Source: Shewanella chilikensis
GTDB lineage: Bacteria > Pseudomonadota > Gammaproteobacteria > Enterobacterales > Shewanellaceae
Direction of reading: 5' to 3'
Assembly: GCF_002836945.1 (NCBI RefSeq)
Contig: NZ_NIJM01000002.1
Span: 86,926-150,925 of the forward strand
DNA: 64,000 bases
Shown: in pieces, positions 26,953 to 35,665 of the stretch
Position numbering within the stretch: the stretch's first letter is position 1
Layout of the letters: every line of letters begins with the position of its first letter
Notes under the pieces: model-generated
What the model was told of the DNA's origin: nothing
Seen by the model: only the letters and a program-made list of their open reading frames with translations
Databases searched by the model: none
Made by a program: the position numbers and the translations under genes

Positions 26953-28158
26953 TTAGCCGACCTTGGTTAGAATTCCGGCCATCTGCAGCAGTTGGCTGAG
27001 GATGATCACCACCCCGCACAGCGCCGCCAATACCAGAGCGGGTTTTCCCCCTGCGACCCGGTAGCTGCCCGCCGGCATAGGTTGGCATCGTTGTTTCCAG
27101 ACCATGGCAACAGGCAGGAATACCGCCAGTATCACCAAGGCTATCGCCGCATAACCCAGGGCGGCCATAAAGCCCTGAGGGTAGAAGAGGGCAAATCCCA
27201 ATGGCGGCAAAAAGGTGATGGCCGCGGTTTGTAGTCTGTGACGGGTACTGTCGTTGCGGCGCAGAATATCACCCATAAAATCAAATAGTCCCAGGCTGAC
27301 TCCTAAAAAGGAGGTGGCCAGTGCCAAATCGGCAAATATGGATACTGTCTGGCCTATCATGGGGTTATGCAGCAGTTGTCCCAGGCTGTTGATGAGTTTG
27401 GGCAGTTCTTTGGAAGCCATCAATTCACTTTGGCTCAAGGCCCCCTGGCTGGCCAGTTGCCAAAGCAGGTAGACCAACAAGGGCATAGCCGAGCCGACTA
27501 GCATGATCTTCTTCAGCGCCTTGAGATCCAGTCCCACATAGCGCACTACAGAGGGGATAGAGCCGTGAAAACCAAAAGAGGTAAAGATTACCGGCAGCGC
27601 CGAGATGACCAAACCTTGCTGCAACGGCAGCTCCAACAGGTATCCCCCTTGGGCATGAGGTAACAGCAGTGTCAGCATGATGACCAGGGCAATAATCTTC
27701 AAGGCAAATAACACCCTGTTAATCATATCGACCGAGTGGGTACCTATGGCCACCACCAGGGCGATAAGTAGTGCAAAACCAATGGCGCCGACCTGTGGCG
27801 GCAGCGCCAGATCGGCATAGCGAACCAATTTATCGTGGAGCTGGGCACCACCACCGGCAATATAGGCGGCGCACAGGGCATATAGTAGAAACATCATTGC
27901 CAGGCTGGCCAGTAACTGCCCTTTACGGCCGAGCAGTTTGTGTGCCAAGGTGTGCAGAGTGGCATGAGCCGGGGCATGTTGATGCACTTCCAGCATTAAC
28001 AGCGCCGTGTAACTCATCAATCCCCAGAGCAGTAGCATCAGTATCGAGGCGACCCCGAAACCCAGACCGGCAGAAGCCAGCGGTAGCGCCAGCATCCCGG
28101 CGCCTATCGTGGTGCCTGCAATGATCAGCATGCTACCGAAGGTTTTGTTATTCTTCAT
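26953..28158 (-). CDS. tyrP: Aromatic amino acid permease (TyrP/Mtr family)
   Basis: A 401-residue permease with about 11 membrane helices of the hydroxy/aromatic amino acid permease family, importing tyrosine or tryptophan with protons. The N-terminus GSMLIIAGTTIGAGMLALPL and the YTALLMLEVHQHAPA and FTSFGFHGSIPSVVRY motifs closely follow E. coli TyrP and Mtr. The symbol tyrP is by best resemblance; tryptophan or broad specificity is possible. About 200 bases of structured leader with a possible leader peptide precede it, suggesting RNA-level regulation. The gene lies downstream of, and in the same direction as, the LysR gene, but with a 368-base gap. Confidence 0.88.
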   Translation of the reverse strand: MKNNKTFGSMLIIAGTTIGAGMLALPLASAGLGFGVASILMLLLWGLMSYTALLMLEVHQHAPAHATLHTLAHKLLGRKGQLLASLAMMFLLYALCAAYIAGGGAQLHDKLVRYADLALPPQVGAIGFALLIALVVAIGTHSVDMINRVLFALKIIALVIMLTLLLPHAQGGYLLELPLQQGLVISALPVIFTSFGFHGSIPSVVRYVGLDLKALKKIMLVGSAMPLLVYLLWQLASQGALSQSELMASKELPKLINSLGQLLHNPMIGQTVSIFADLALATSFLGVSLGLFDFMGDILRRNDSTRHRLQTAAITFLPPLGFALFYPQGFMAALGYAAIALVILAVFLPVAMVWKQRCQPMPAGSYRVAGGKPALVLAALCGVVIILSQLLQMAGILTKVG

Positions 28159-28248
28159 TTTATTACATTCTCAACAAGCATTTTCGTACTGGGTCCCCAG
28201 GGTTTTGGTTTGAGGGGGCCCCAAGAGAGCCGGATAACCGGTAACGAA

Positions 28249-28327
28249 ACCTGACAACAAAGCCACAATGGCTCACAGGAGAGGGAAGTTCAGGTCATTA
28301 TCCCCGCCCAAGCCACTGTGGCTTGGG
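28249..28327 (-). promoter_or_regulatory. Candidate attenuator hairpins in the tyrP leader
   Basis: On the minus strand, hairpin A (28327-28307) is CCCAAGCCA / TGGCTTGGG and hairpin B (28273-28261) is AGCCA / TGGCT, set inside an outer ACCTGA / TCAGGT stem (28295-28249). The 3' arm of A can also pair with the 5' arm of B, giving mutually exclusive forms. No strong T run follows, so any control could be on translation. Confidence 0.4.
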
Positions 28328-28357
28328 ATAGAGATAAAGCTTGTGTATTGGCCGCAT
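28298..28357 (-). CDS. Possible 19-residue leader peptide upstream of tyrP
   Basis: A short frame reads MRPIHKLYLYPKPQWLGRG and stops with TAA. It contains two tyrosines and one tryptophan, the likely substrates of the downstream permease, and its last codons lie inside hairpin A. The ribosome site is weak (CGAGA). A possible promoter lies upstream (TTGACA at 28445-28440, 17-base spacing, TAAGGT). Whether it is translated is unknown. Confidence 0.35.
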   Translation of the reverse strand: MRPIHKLYLYPKPQWLGRG

Positions 28358-28526
28358 TGCGAATCTCGGGTTGTGTCAATGAACCCAGGCCAAGCGGGCC
28401 CGGAAAAGTGTGATTCACCTTAGCGGCGTGAAAAGAGGGTGTCAATGAGTTTGTACTGCTGTAACGGTACGCTGTGACTCGGTTGGCGAAAATTAATTCG
28501 GCTGCAGCACTTGAAGCGTCGGGATC

Positions 28527-29417
28527 TCAGTTCAGCGCCAGCTGTTGTCTGACCAGCTCGACCATGGCCTGGGCGGCAAAAGAGAGTGGTTGCCCCCGGC
28601 GCCAGAACAGTGACAGCTCCCAGATCAGATCGGAGGCGGCCAGAGGAATACTTATCACCCCGGCCACCGCGTGGCGCTCGGCAATAAAGCTGGGTAGTAT
28701 CATGGCACCTGTGCCTGCTGCCACCAGGGCGATACCAAAGTCGGGATGACTGACCCGAGTCACATCTTTGGGACTGAAGCCCGCTCTCTGGCAGGCATCT
28801 ATCACTAGTTCATGCAGGGCATATTCGGGTTCGAACAGTATCTGTGGAATATCTGCCAATGCCTTGAGGGTCAGCTCTTGGCTATTGGCCAAAGAATGTT
28901 GTCTTGGCAATACTACCACCATGGGATCGCGGCGGATCCTGATGCCATCAAACTCATCCTCAAAGGAGATGATCCCGGTCGCCAGTTCGATTTCCCCCTT
29001 CTTGAGGGCAGCGGTTTGCTCGACGCCGCCGCGAACCAAGAGATGCATCTGCACCTTGGGATAGCGGCTGCGAAAGCGGGCGATGACAGGAGCAAAGAGT
29101 TCGGCACTGCCGAGGGGGGCCAGTCCCAGATGCAGTTCACCCGAGTTGAGACTGCGCTGTGCCGCCAGCTCTCTGAGCATGTTGCGACGTACATTCAATA
29201 GTTCCTGGCCGTGACGGTAGACGACCTCTCCGGCTGCAGTGGGACGTAACTGGCTGCCGCGTTTGCCCCTTTCCAAGAGCACAAGATCCAGATCCTGTTC
29301 CAACTGGCGAATAGACTTGGACAGCGCGGGTTGGGTCAGGTGGATCTTTTCCGCCGCTTTGGCAAATCCGCCGGCATCCACTATCTCAATAAAGTAGCGA
29401 ACAACTTTCAGATCCAA
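28527..29417 (-). CDS. LysR-family regulator, CidR-like
   Basis: A 296-residue LysR-type regulator. The N-terminal helix-turn-helix is classical (FAKAAEKIHLTQPALSKSIRQLEQDL), followed by the two-lobed effector domain. It is divergent from lrgA-lrgB with a 99-base spacer, the arrangement seen for CidR-type regulators of cid/lrg genes, which in Gram-positives respond to acetate or pyruvate metabolism. That this one controls lrgAB is inferred from position. The start at 29417 gives the usual length for the family. Confidence 0.88.
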   Translation of the reverse strand: MDLKVVRYFIEIVDAGGFAKAAEKIHLTQPALSKSIRQLEQDLDLVLLERGKRGSQLRPTAAGEVVYRHGQELLNVRRNMLRELAAQRSLNSGELHLGLAPLGSAELFAPVIARFRSRYPKVQMHLLVRGGVEQTAALKKGEIELATGIISFEDEFDGIRIRRDPMVVVLPRQHSLANSQELTLKALADIPQILFEPEYALHELVIDACQRAGFSPKDVTRVSHPDFGIALVAAGTGAMILPSFIAERHAVAGVISIPLAASDLIWELSLFWRRGQPLSFAAQAMVELVRQQLALN

Positions 29418-29516
29418 TTGAATAACCTTATGGAATGCAAACTATGCTTAATATTCATTTTTTTTATTTATATTGCAAGACTAGAATAAACTCCAGTTAA
29501 GTTATTCGGTAAAGAT

Positions 29517-29984
29517 ATGCACTCTTTCAGCAAACGCCCGGCTTCTCCTCACAGAGTGGCGAAAGTCATTTGGCTCCAAGGCAAACACATAAGCGTGACC
29601 TTGCTGCAAATTGCGGCTATCTGTTTGCTGGCATGGGCCACTCATGCCTTGGCCGCCGCTTTGCATTCTCCCATTCCCGGCAGTGTGCTTGGGATGCTGG
29701 TAGTGTTGTTGGCGCTCGGGCTCAAGCTTATACCGGAAAAGGCGTTGCAACTGGGAGCTGCCTGGTTGATTGGCGATCTCTTGCTGTTTTTTATTCCACC
29801 GGTGATTTCAGTACTCAAGTATGAAACCCTGCTGGAGGAGTATGGTTTCAATATTATGTTGACCCTGGTGCTCGGCAGCGCTTCGGTATTGCTTGGAACC
29901 GGTTTTGTGGTGGATAGGGTGTTTCGCTTTGAGCGGCGCCTCAATTTGAAACGCCAACTGGCCAAGCATGGAGTGCAAGGGTAA
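29517..29984 (+). CDS. lrgA: CidA/LrgA family membrane protein
   Basis: A 155-residue protein with about four membrane helices of the holin-like CidA/LrgA family. Motifs are PIPGSVLGMLVVLLALGLK and GDLLLFFIPPVISVLKY. It forms a pair with the LrgB-type gene directly downstream. In other bacteria such pairs affect murein hydrolase activity and the movement of pyruvate, glycolate or similar acids. Here it has a basic N-terminal extension of about 25 residues and a C-terminal basic tail. Confidence 0.88.
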   Translation: MHSFSKRPASPHRVAKVIWLQGKHISVTLLQIAAICLLAWATHALAAALHSPIPGSVLGMLVVLLALGLKLIPEKALQLGAAWLIGDLLLFFIPPVISVLKYETLLEEYGFNIMLTLVLGSASVLLGTGFVVDRVFRFERRLNLKRQLAKHGVQG

Positions 29985-29988
29985 CCCT

Positions 29989-30678
29989 ATGTCTCATACC
30001 TTGCTTGCTCTTTTGAGTCTGCTGATCACTCTTATCTGTTATTACGGCGCCAAGGCTTTATATCGCAGGCATCGTAGCTGGTGGTTGGCACCGATATTTT
30101 TGGCGCCTTTGGCCGTGCTGGCCGTGGTGCTGCTGTTGGCTATTCCGCTGCCGACCTATTTTGAGTACACCCATTGGCTGATGGCATTGCTGGCCCCGGC
30201 GACAATAGCTTTCGCAGTACCTATTTACCGCGAGCGCAAGTTGATCCGCCGTTATCCGATCACCATTAGCCTTGGGGTTATGGCCGGACTCATGTTGGGC
30301 TTGGTGTCATCCTGGTTGTTGGTCAAATTGGTGCCTTTGCCGAGCGAGCTGAGCCACAGCGTACTGGTGCGCTCAGTGTCGACGCCCTTTGCCATGGAGG
30401 CCACTGGTGCCTTCGGTGGCGTGCCGGAATTGACCGCCATGCTGGTGTTGCTCACCGGCGTGATAGGTATGTTGGTGTGTGAGCCGCTGTTTAAATTGGC
30501 GCGGATCAAGACCTCTCTTGGGAAAGGAGTGGCTCTCGGCGCTTCTGCCCATGGTGCCGGCGCCGCCAAAGCCAGCGAGTTTGGCCAGCAGGAAGGCGTG
30601 ATTGCCAGCCTGACGATGATCTTTACCGGTATCGCCATGGTGCTTGGCGCGCCTTTGTTTGCGTTGATTTTTGTTTAA
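29989..30678 (+). CDS. lrgB: CidB/LrgB family membrane protein
   Basis: A 229-residue protein, close in length to E. coli YohK (231), with six or more membrane helices. The conserved RSVSTPFAMEATGAFGGVPELTA and LGASAHGAGAAKASEFG regions identify the LrgB family. The ATG at 29989 is preferred, with AAGGG upstream and a five-base gap after lrgA; an ATG at 29968 would overlap lrgA. It probably acts with LrgA as one transporter or pore. Confidence 0.9.
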   Translation: MSHTLLALLSLLITLICYYGAKALYRRHRSWWLAPIFLAPLAVLAVVLLLAIPLPTYFEYTHWLMALLAPATIAFAVPIYRERKLIRRYPITISLGVMAGLMLGLVSSWLLVKLVPLPSELSHSVLVRSVSTPFAMEATGAFGGVPELTAMLVLLTGVIGMLVCEPLFKLARIKTSLGKGVALGASAHGAGAAKASEFGQQEGVIASLTMIFTGIAMVLGAPLFALIFV

Positions 30679-30708
30679 TTTAACCGATTTGGATTCAAGT
30701 AGATGACC

Positions 30709-30796
30709 TGACCACAAGGGTTACTGCCGTTTTTGAGTCTATCCATCACCCGATGGCCTTTTCTTGTGGTGACCGCCTGCATCGTCAGGCGTTTTT
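30709..30796 (+). ncRNA. Possible structured RNA ending in a terminator
   Basis: ACCACAAG (from about 30709) pairs with CTTGTGGT (about 30763-30770), enclosing the hairpin CCATC-ACCC-GATGG. CGCCTG / CAGGCG followed by TTTTT (30774-30796) comes next. This arrangement of a long-range stem, an inner hairpin and a terminator could be a small RNA or simply the 3' end of the lrgAB transcript. No known RNA family was recognised. Confidence 0.3.
30773..30796 (+). terminator. Terminator downstream of lrgB (first)
   Basis: CGCCTG / CAGGCG with a six-base loop and TTTTT. A second small hairpin, CCTGAG / CTCAGG, follows directly. Confidence 0.7.
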
Positions 30797-30829
30797 CCTG
30801 AGCCTCTCAGGTAATATGTTGCTTGATTT

Positions 30830-30858
30830 GCCGGTGCGCCCCACCGGCTTTTTTTTGT
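30830..30858 (+). terminator. Terminator downstream of lrgB (second)
   Basis: GCCGGTG / CACCGGC with a five-base loop and a run of eight T, about 35 bases after the first. Confidence 0.85.
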
Positions 30859-31402
30859 CCTTTTTGTCTGTGAGACTATCTTATCCAATCGCGCTCTGCG
30901 GGTTTTCTCCTGCTTGCTTTGGTGCTTCTGCAACCACTTCTCTATGGTTTATTTCAATGATTTTTTCAGTGGCGGCTTTTGTCGCTTGGGGGTTGAGTAA
31001 GCCGGAAAAGTCACTTTGATGACGAAATTAACAAGCAGGATCTGCAGTAAAAGGGCTAGTCATCTAATAAGCTCACTGCCTTGGTTGTAGTTTCTGGTGA
31101 TTAACTCTGATATTTCATTGTTTTTAGGTTTATTCACTGCAAAGTATTTTGTATATGCTGCCAACTTGTTGATGCATTGTGCGATTGTAAACTCGGTATT
31201 CCATGGTGAATTTTTTTGGTAAAAATTAAAATCCTTATAAAACATTGCTTTGGGTTGGGCTTATGAATTTTAAAGCATGTTGCAAAGGCACTTTTTAAGC
31301 ATTTTGCCATTGAATTTTTGAGTAGCATGTTTCACTATCCCTTCCAAGAGCGAACAGGGAAGATAGTTGTGCATCAGGAACGATGCCAAATTGGAACGTA
31401 CA

Positions 31403-32656
31403 ATGGCGATACTCAAATCTCTTTCCGGACGGATCTTTATGGGTCTGTTCAGCGGCCTGTTGTTGGGCTCTTTGGTGCAATATGGGCTGGGACATATCGG
31501 CTTCTTTTCCGGCACTCTGGTCGAGGTAGCCACTGCGGCAGGCACCATGTTTGTTAATATGATCATGATGCTGGTGATGCCGCTGGTGTTTGTCAGCATA
31601 GTCTGCGGTGTCTGCGAATTGCAGGACCTCAAGAGCTTTGGCCGCTTGGGCGGCAAGACCTTCAGCTTCTATATCATCAATACTCTGGTCGCCATCCTGG
31701 CGGCGGTATGTGTGTCGTTATTGCTGCAGCCCGGTGTCGGAGTGGATATGAGTGGTGGCCAGGATGTGGCCATTACCGCGACCGAATTGCCCAATTTGAT
31801 CAGCCTGATTGTCGGCATAGTGCCCAGTAACCCTGTCGATGCCTTTATGTCGGGCAACATGTTGCAGGTGATCTTTATGGCGCTGCTGCTTGGCGGAGTT
31901 ATCAAGTCGCTGGATGAAGCCGGCAGCGCAGCGGTTAGAGGCTTTCAAGTCGCCAATGGGATCATGATGAAGCTCATCATGACTGTGATGCAGCTGGCGC
32001 CATTTGGGGTGTTTGCGCTGATGTTCAAACTGGGGGCCACTCTGGAAGCCAAAGTCTTTCTCAGTGTGCTGGGTTATATGGCCATCATTTTGACTATGTT
32101 GCTGCTGTGGATTTTCATTGTTTATCCTCTGGCTGTGGCTGTGTTTACCCCGGTCAGCGCCAAGAGTTTTCGTGCCAAGACCCAAGAGCAGATCCTGTTT
32201 TCTCTGTCGACTGCCAGCTCCAATGCGACTATCCCGGTGACTATGCGAACCTTGACCGAAAAGCTCGGGGTCAATAAGGCGGTCGCCGGGTTCGGTGTGC
32301 CTCTGGGGGCCACTATGAATATGGGCGGCGTGTCGATTTATATCACTATCGCCATCTTCTTTGTTGCCAACGCCTTTGGTCAGCCAATCTCCAGCGAACA
32401 GCTGCCAACTCTGATATTCAGTATCTTTTTGCTGTCGGTGGGCGCCGGCGGTGTTCCCGGCGGCGGTATGGTGATGATAGGTGTGCTAATCCATCAACTG
32501 GGCTTACCCGTGGAAGCTTTTGCTATAGTGGCGGCGCTGGACAGAATCATAGATATGGTGCTGACCTCCTGCAATGTGGTGGGCGATGCTGCAGTACTGA
32601 CCATAGTGGATCAAACTGAGAAAGGACATCAGACAGAGGCGGTTAACGCCTTATAG
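31403..32656 (+). CDS. Dicarboxylate/amino acid:cation symporter (DAACS family)
   Basis: A 417-residue glutamate/aspartate or C4-dicarboxylate symporter of the GltP/DctA type, driven by sodium or protons. It shows about eight helices and two re-entrant loops: the serine-rich hairpin LSTASSNATIPVTMR and the NMGG motif (LGATMNMGGVSIY), then the cation- and substrate-binding LDRIIDMVLTSCNVVGD. The ATG at 31403 follows TTGGAACG and gives the usual N-terminus; the frame opens 12 codons earlier without a better site. It stands alone. Confidence 0.93.
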   Translation: MAILKSLSGRIFMGLFSGLLLGSLVQYGLGHIGFFSGTLVEVATAAGTMFVNMIMMLVMPLVFVSIVCGVCELQDLKSFGRLGGKTFSFYIINTLVAILAAVCVSLLLQPGVGVDMSGGQDVAITATELPNLISLIVGIVPSNPVDAFMSGNMLQVIFMALLLGGVIKSLDEAGSAAVRGFQVANGIMMKLIMTVMQLAPFGVFALMFKLGATLEAKVFLSVLGYMAIILTMLLLWIFIVYPLAVAVFTPVSAKSFRAKTQEQILFSLSTASSNATIPVTMRTLTEKLGVNKAVAGFGVPLGATMNMGGVSIYITIAIFFVANAFGQPISSEQLPTLIFSIFLLSVGAGGVPGGGMVMIGVLIHQLGLPVEAFAIVAALDRIIDMVLTSCNVVGDAAVLTIVDQTEKGHQTEAVNAL

Positions 32657-32710
32657 AAAATCCGGCTATTTATCTAATGTCGGTCAGTTAAGCGAACAAC
32701 AATGGAATTA

Positions 32711-32751
32711 AGGGCTTCAGAGAGATTTTTAAGAAATCCTCCAGAAGCCCT
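32711..32751. other. Inverted repeat after the symporter gene
   Basis: AGGGCTTC (32711-32718) and GAAGCCCT (32744-32751) form an eight-base stem with a partly paired interior. It may help terminate the symporter transcript, but no T run follows. Confidence 0.4.
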
Positions 32752-32857
32752 CGTTGTAACTATAGTTTGCGGGATAAACCGTAATTTTGTTTTTTTAGGG
32801 AAATCTTGAATAAAATACGGCTGATTATTTGAAAAAGTGGCTAATTAATCGGGGCGG

Positions 32858-33322
32858 CTAGTTGCCGGACTTTTTATATGGCTGACAGCAGGATTTGAGC
32901 TGTGCCAGTCGGGTTTGAAAATCACTCATCTGGATAACCGATGAGAAAGAGCCTCCTGAGCGAAACGAGATCACCTCAAGTGATACAGGATCACTATGGA
33001 GAGAGGTCAGTTCGGCCCAGAGATCTTTATCTGGGCAGGCTTGGGTGGTGAGTGTCGTTAATGAGCTCATGCTGTCCAGTTGCAGGGTTTCGCCATCTGC
33101 GGTTCTTAACACCAGCACACTGGGATCTTGGCTGTAGGCAAAAGGTTGAGGCACCTTCACTATCAATCTAGGTTGTGGTTGCTCCACCGAGCATTGTACT
33201 TGCAGTTGAGTTGCATCTTGGTGGAAGGATATCTCGTGGAAATGTTTTTCATTCCCCAAACATTGAAATGCCATCAAAGCCAACGCGCTTAGCAGAGGTA
33301 CAGACGGCAGTAACTTATTCAT
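32858..33322 (-). CDS. Hypothetical exported protein
   Basis: A 154-residue protein with an N-terminal signal sequence (about 1-22) and a beta-rich body (LQVQCSVEQPQPRLIVKVPQ, SVLVLRTADGETLQLD), ending in LKSCCQPYKKSGN. Four cysteines in the mature part suggest disulfides. No family was recognised. The start is well supported by CAGGAG seven bases before the ATG. It is monocistronic. Confidence 0.6.
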   Translation of the reverse strand: MNKLLPSVPLLSALALMAFQCLGNEKHFHEISFHQDATQLQVQCSVEQPQPRLIVKVPQPFAYSQDPSVLVLRTADGETLQLDSMSSLTTLTTQACPDKDLWAELTSLHSDPVSLEVISFRSGGSFSSVIQMSDFQTRLAQLKSCCQPYKKSGN

Positions 33323-33757
33323 AGTGTCTCCTGGAAAGGTTAACTAACAGCGTCAAATTAACTAACTTTGTCAAAAGCTTGGCGATTTTATGGCAGAGGT
33401 TGTTTTTTGGGTAATTATGATTGTTTTTTTGCCTGTGACTTCTCATTTGCGTGACTTTAGGTTTGCATGCTTTACCATATGTGGTATTTGCCCCTTTACC
33501 CTGTTTGAAACCCATTGTCTGAAGTCTGGAAGTTTGGTTTTGAGAAACAGTTTCCAGTGAGGGTCATAAAGTGGGCCAAAGCTGGATTGGAATAGGGGTG
33601 AAGACTAGGGAGCTGCGAGCCTTGATATGCGGGGGACTCTTCCTGGTAACCAACTTAAACCTATGCACTTAAACTCATGCACTTGAAGTTGTGAAATGCC
33701 AATAAAAAAGCCAGCGGTTGGCTGGCTTTTATGCTTATCCTCGGGTTACAGGGCAAC
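33323..33757. other. Intergenic region between exported protein and ppa
   Basis: No gene is supported in these 435 bases; the short minus-strand frame at 33315-33515 overlaps the previous start and lacks any family features. A minor direct repeat (ATGCACTT at about 33663 and 33677) and the ppa terminator are the only structures noted. Confidence 0.45.
33704..33731. terminator. Terminator downstream of ppa
   Basis: AGCCAGC / GCTGGCT with a GGTTG loop, flanked by A and T runs. Read on the minus strand, it follows the ppa stop by about 30 bases. Confidence 0.85.
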
Positions 33758-34285
33758 TTAGCCTTTGTAACGCTCGGCGCTTGACAGGATTTCGGCGCGG
33801 GCGGCTTCGGCATCTTCCCAGCCATCAACTTTAACCCACTTGCCGGATTCCAGATCCTTGTAGTGTTCGAAGAACTGTTTGATCTGGGCTTTCAGCAGCT
33901 CAGGCAGATCGTTCACATCCTGGATATGACCGTATTCCTTGGAGATCTTCTCGTGTGGTACGGCAACAATCTTGGCATCTTCACCTGACTCGTCGGTCAT
34001 TTTCAGTACGCCAACTGGACGACAACGGATAACGCTGCCTGGCTGCAGTGGGTACTGGGTAGGAACCAGCACGTCTACCGGATCACCATCCAAGCTCAGA
34101 GTTTGGTTCACATAGCCGTAGTTGCAAGGATAGAACATAGGCGCAGTCATCATGCGATCCACAAACAAGGCACCTGTGTCCTTGTCCACTTCATACTTGA
34201 TAGGGTCGTGGTTTTGTGGGATTTCGATGATCACGTAGATGTCATCTGGCAGGGATTTGCCCGCAGGCACTGCATTTAAGCTCAT
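33758..34285 (-). CDS. ppa: Inorganic pyrophosphatase (family I)
   Basis: A 175-residue cytoplasmic enzyme that hydrolyses pyrophosphate to phosphate and so drives biosynthetic reactions. The active-site block [24 protein letters not shown] holds the metal-binding aspartates of the family, and [12 protein letters not shown] and KVDGWED also match E. coli Ppa (176 residues). The ATG is preceded by AAGGATACTTCC. The gene is monocistronic with its own terminator. Confidence 0.97.
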   Translation of the reverse strand: MSLNAVPAGKSLPDDIYVIIEIPQNHDPIKYEVDKDTGALFVDRMMTAPMFYPCNYGYVNQTLSLDGDPVDVLVPTQYPLQPGSVIRCRPVGVLKMTDESGEDAKIVAVPHEKISKEYGHIQDVNDLPELLKAQIKQFFEHYKDLESGKWVKVDGWEDAEAARAEILSSAERYKG

Positions 34286-34492
34286 GGAAGTATCCTTAGA
34301 CTGTGTATAAATCTATTTCAGGTCCAGCCTGAAGTTCAGTGTGGCGCGTATTATAGCGCGATTTGACGGCTTGCCAATGAAAGGCCGCGGTCTTAAGACT
34401 AATTGCCAACAGTTCATCTAAGGCTATCTGTCTCAGGCCTTGGATTGTACCGTCAATTCAAGGCTGCCGACCCCGGCAGCCCCAAGCGGCGT

Positions 34493-35482
34493 TTAGAGTT
34501 CAGGCTCGCCGCTGTAATCCTGCTGATGGTACTCGAGGCAGGCATCGACTTCATTGGCCGAGCCCAGAATGACAGCTACCCGCTGGTGAATTTGCTCTGG
34601 CTGAATGTCGAGAATGCGCTGATAACCTGTGCTGGCCTTGCCGCCGGCCTGTTCAACCAGCAATGCCATAGGGTTGGCTTCGTACATCAGTCTCAGCTTG
34701 TAGGGCTTATCCGGGTTCTTGTTGTCAGTTGGGTAGGTAAAGATGCCGCCGCGGCTCAATACTCTGTGCACATCGCCTACCATGGCGGCAATCCAGCGCA
34801 TGTTGAACGACTTCTCTCTCGGGCCGATTTTGCCGAGCAGCAGATCGGCAATATAGGTCTGCATCGGTGCTTCCCAGAATCTCTGGTTGGACATATTGAT
34901 GGCGAACTCGGCGGTGTCTTTGGGAATGCTTACCGCTTCATTGGTCAACAGATACTCGCCGGTTTCCGGATTCAGGGTAAAGAGTTGTACCCCTTGGCCT
35001 GTGGTCAGGGCCAGCATGGTTGATGGGCCATAGAGCACATAGGCTGCCGCCAGTTGCTCGCTGCCTTTTTGCAGGAAACTCTGCTCGCTGATCTCCCCTT
35101 CGGGTGCCGGCAGTACAGAAAAAATGGTGCCCACCAGTGAGTTGATGTCTATGTTGGAAGAGCCGTCCAGTGGGTCGAAACATACCAGAAACTCACCGCT
35201 GTCACCGACTTCAACAATATGATCTTCCTCTTCCGATGCCAGGGCGCGCACTGTGTTTTCGGCCTTGAGGGCATCTTTGAGCATCTCGTTGGTGATCACA
35301 TCCAGTTTCTTTTGGGTTTCACCCTGAACGTTTTCCTGGGTGGTGGCGCCCAGCACACCGGCCAGTGCGCCGTGTCTTACCGCTTGGCTGATGGCGACTG
35401 AGCTTTGGGCCAGAGTGAGAAGTAATTGGGATAGGGCTGGGTTGACAGCCTGTTGTTTGAGGGTTTGGGCCAGAGTCTGCAT
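34493..35482 (-). CDS. fbp: Fructose-1,6-bisphosphatase class I
   Basis: A 329-residue gluconeogenic enzyme converting fructose 1,6-bisphosphate to fructose 6-phosphate. Metal-binding sites are the ASEEEDHI acid cluster (about 84-86) and [10 protein letters not shown] (103-112). Substrate-binding [10 protein letters not shown] and the C-terminal [20 protein letters not shown] also match class I enzymes. Length agrees with E. coli Fbp (332). It is a single gene transcribed towards ppa, which lies 207 bases further on. Confidence 0.97.
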   Translation of the reverse strand: MQTLAQTLKQQAVNPALSQLLLTLAQSSVAISQAVRHGALAGVLGATTQENVQGETQKKLDVITNEMLKDALKAENTVRALASEEEDHIVEVGDSGEFLVCFDPLDGSSNIDINSLVGTIFSVLPAPEGEISEQSFLQKGSEQLAAAYVLYGPSTMLALTTGQGVQLFTLNPETGEYLLTNEAVSIPKDTAEFAINMSNQRFWEAPMQTYIADLLLGKIGPREKSFNMRWIAAMVGDVHRVLSRGGIFTYPTDNKNPDKPYKLRLMYEANPMALLVEQAGGKASTGYQRILDIQPEQIHQRVAVILGSANEVDACLEYHQQDYSGEPEL

Positions 35483-35665
35483 CTTGTTTCCTTAAAAGAG
35501 GTCTGAGCTTTTTCTGGGACAGGATCATAACCGAGAACCGGCGATATTTCAGCGGCCAATTGCACGGGTTTGCCGATCCCTTGTCAATTGGGGCAGAATG
35601 AGGGCTGTTTTTTGGGCTGTGGCCGGATGCCGTGGCTCTTGTCTCTTATAATTCCGGAAATAATA

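Larger units (their letters stand above)
30679..31402. other. Intergenic region with clustered hairpins
   Basis: About 720 bases between lrgB and the symporter gene. The first 180 hold several stem-loops, two with T runs (listed separately); the rest is AT-rich with no supported gene. An 88-residue frame at 30753-31019 crosses the hairpins. Its C-terminal part is hydrophobic, but it has no convincing start signal and is not called. Confidence 0.5.

Noticed and set aside
30753..31019. An 88-residue frame with a hydrophobic C-terminal part
   Set aside because: It runs through the hairpins and terminators after lrgB, has no convincing ribosome site for the first ATG and matches no family I know. 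An inner ATG at about 30817 is not much better.
31060..31656. Minus-strand frames of 61-128 residues before and over the symporter gene
   Set aside because: They are AT-rich or lie opposite the symporter coding sequence, with no starts or family features.
33315..33515. A 66-residue basic frame upstream of the exported-protein gene
   Set aside because: It overlaps the start of that gene by eight bases and has only a basic, Asn- and Lys-rich composition typical of chance frames in AT-rich DNA.
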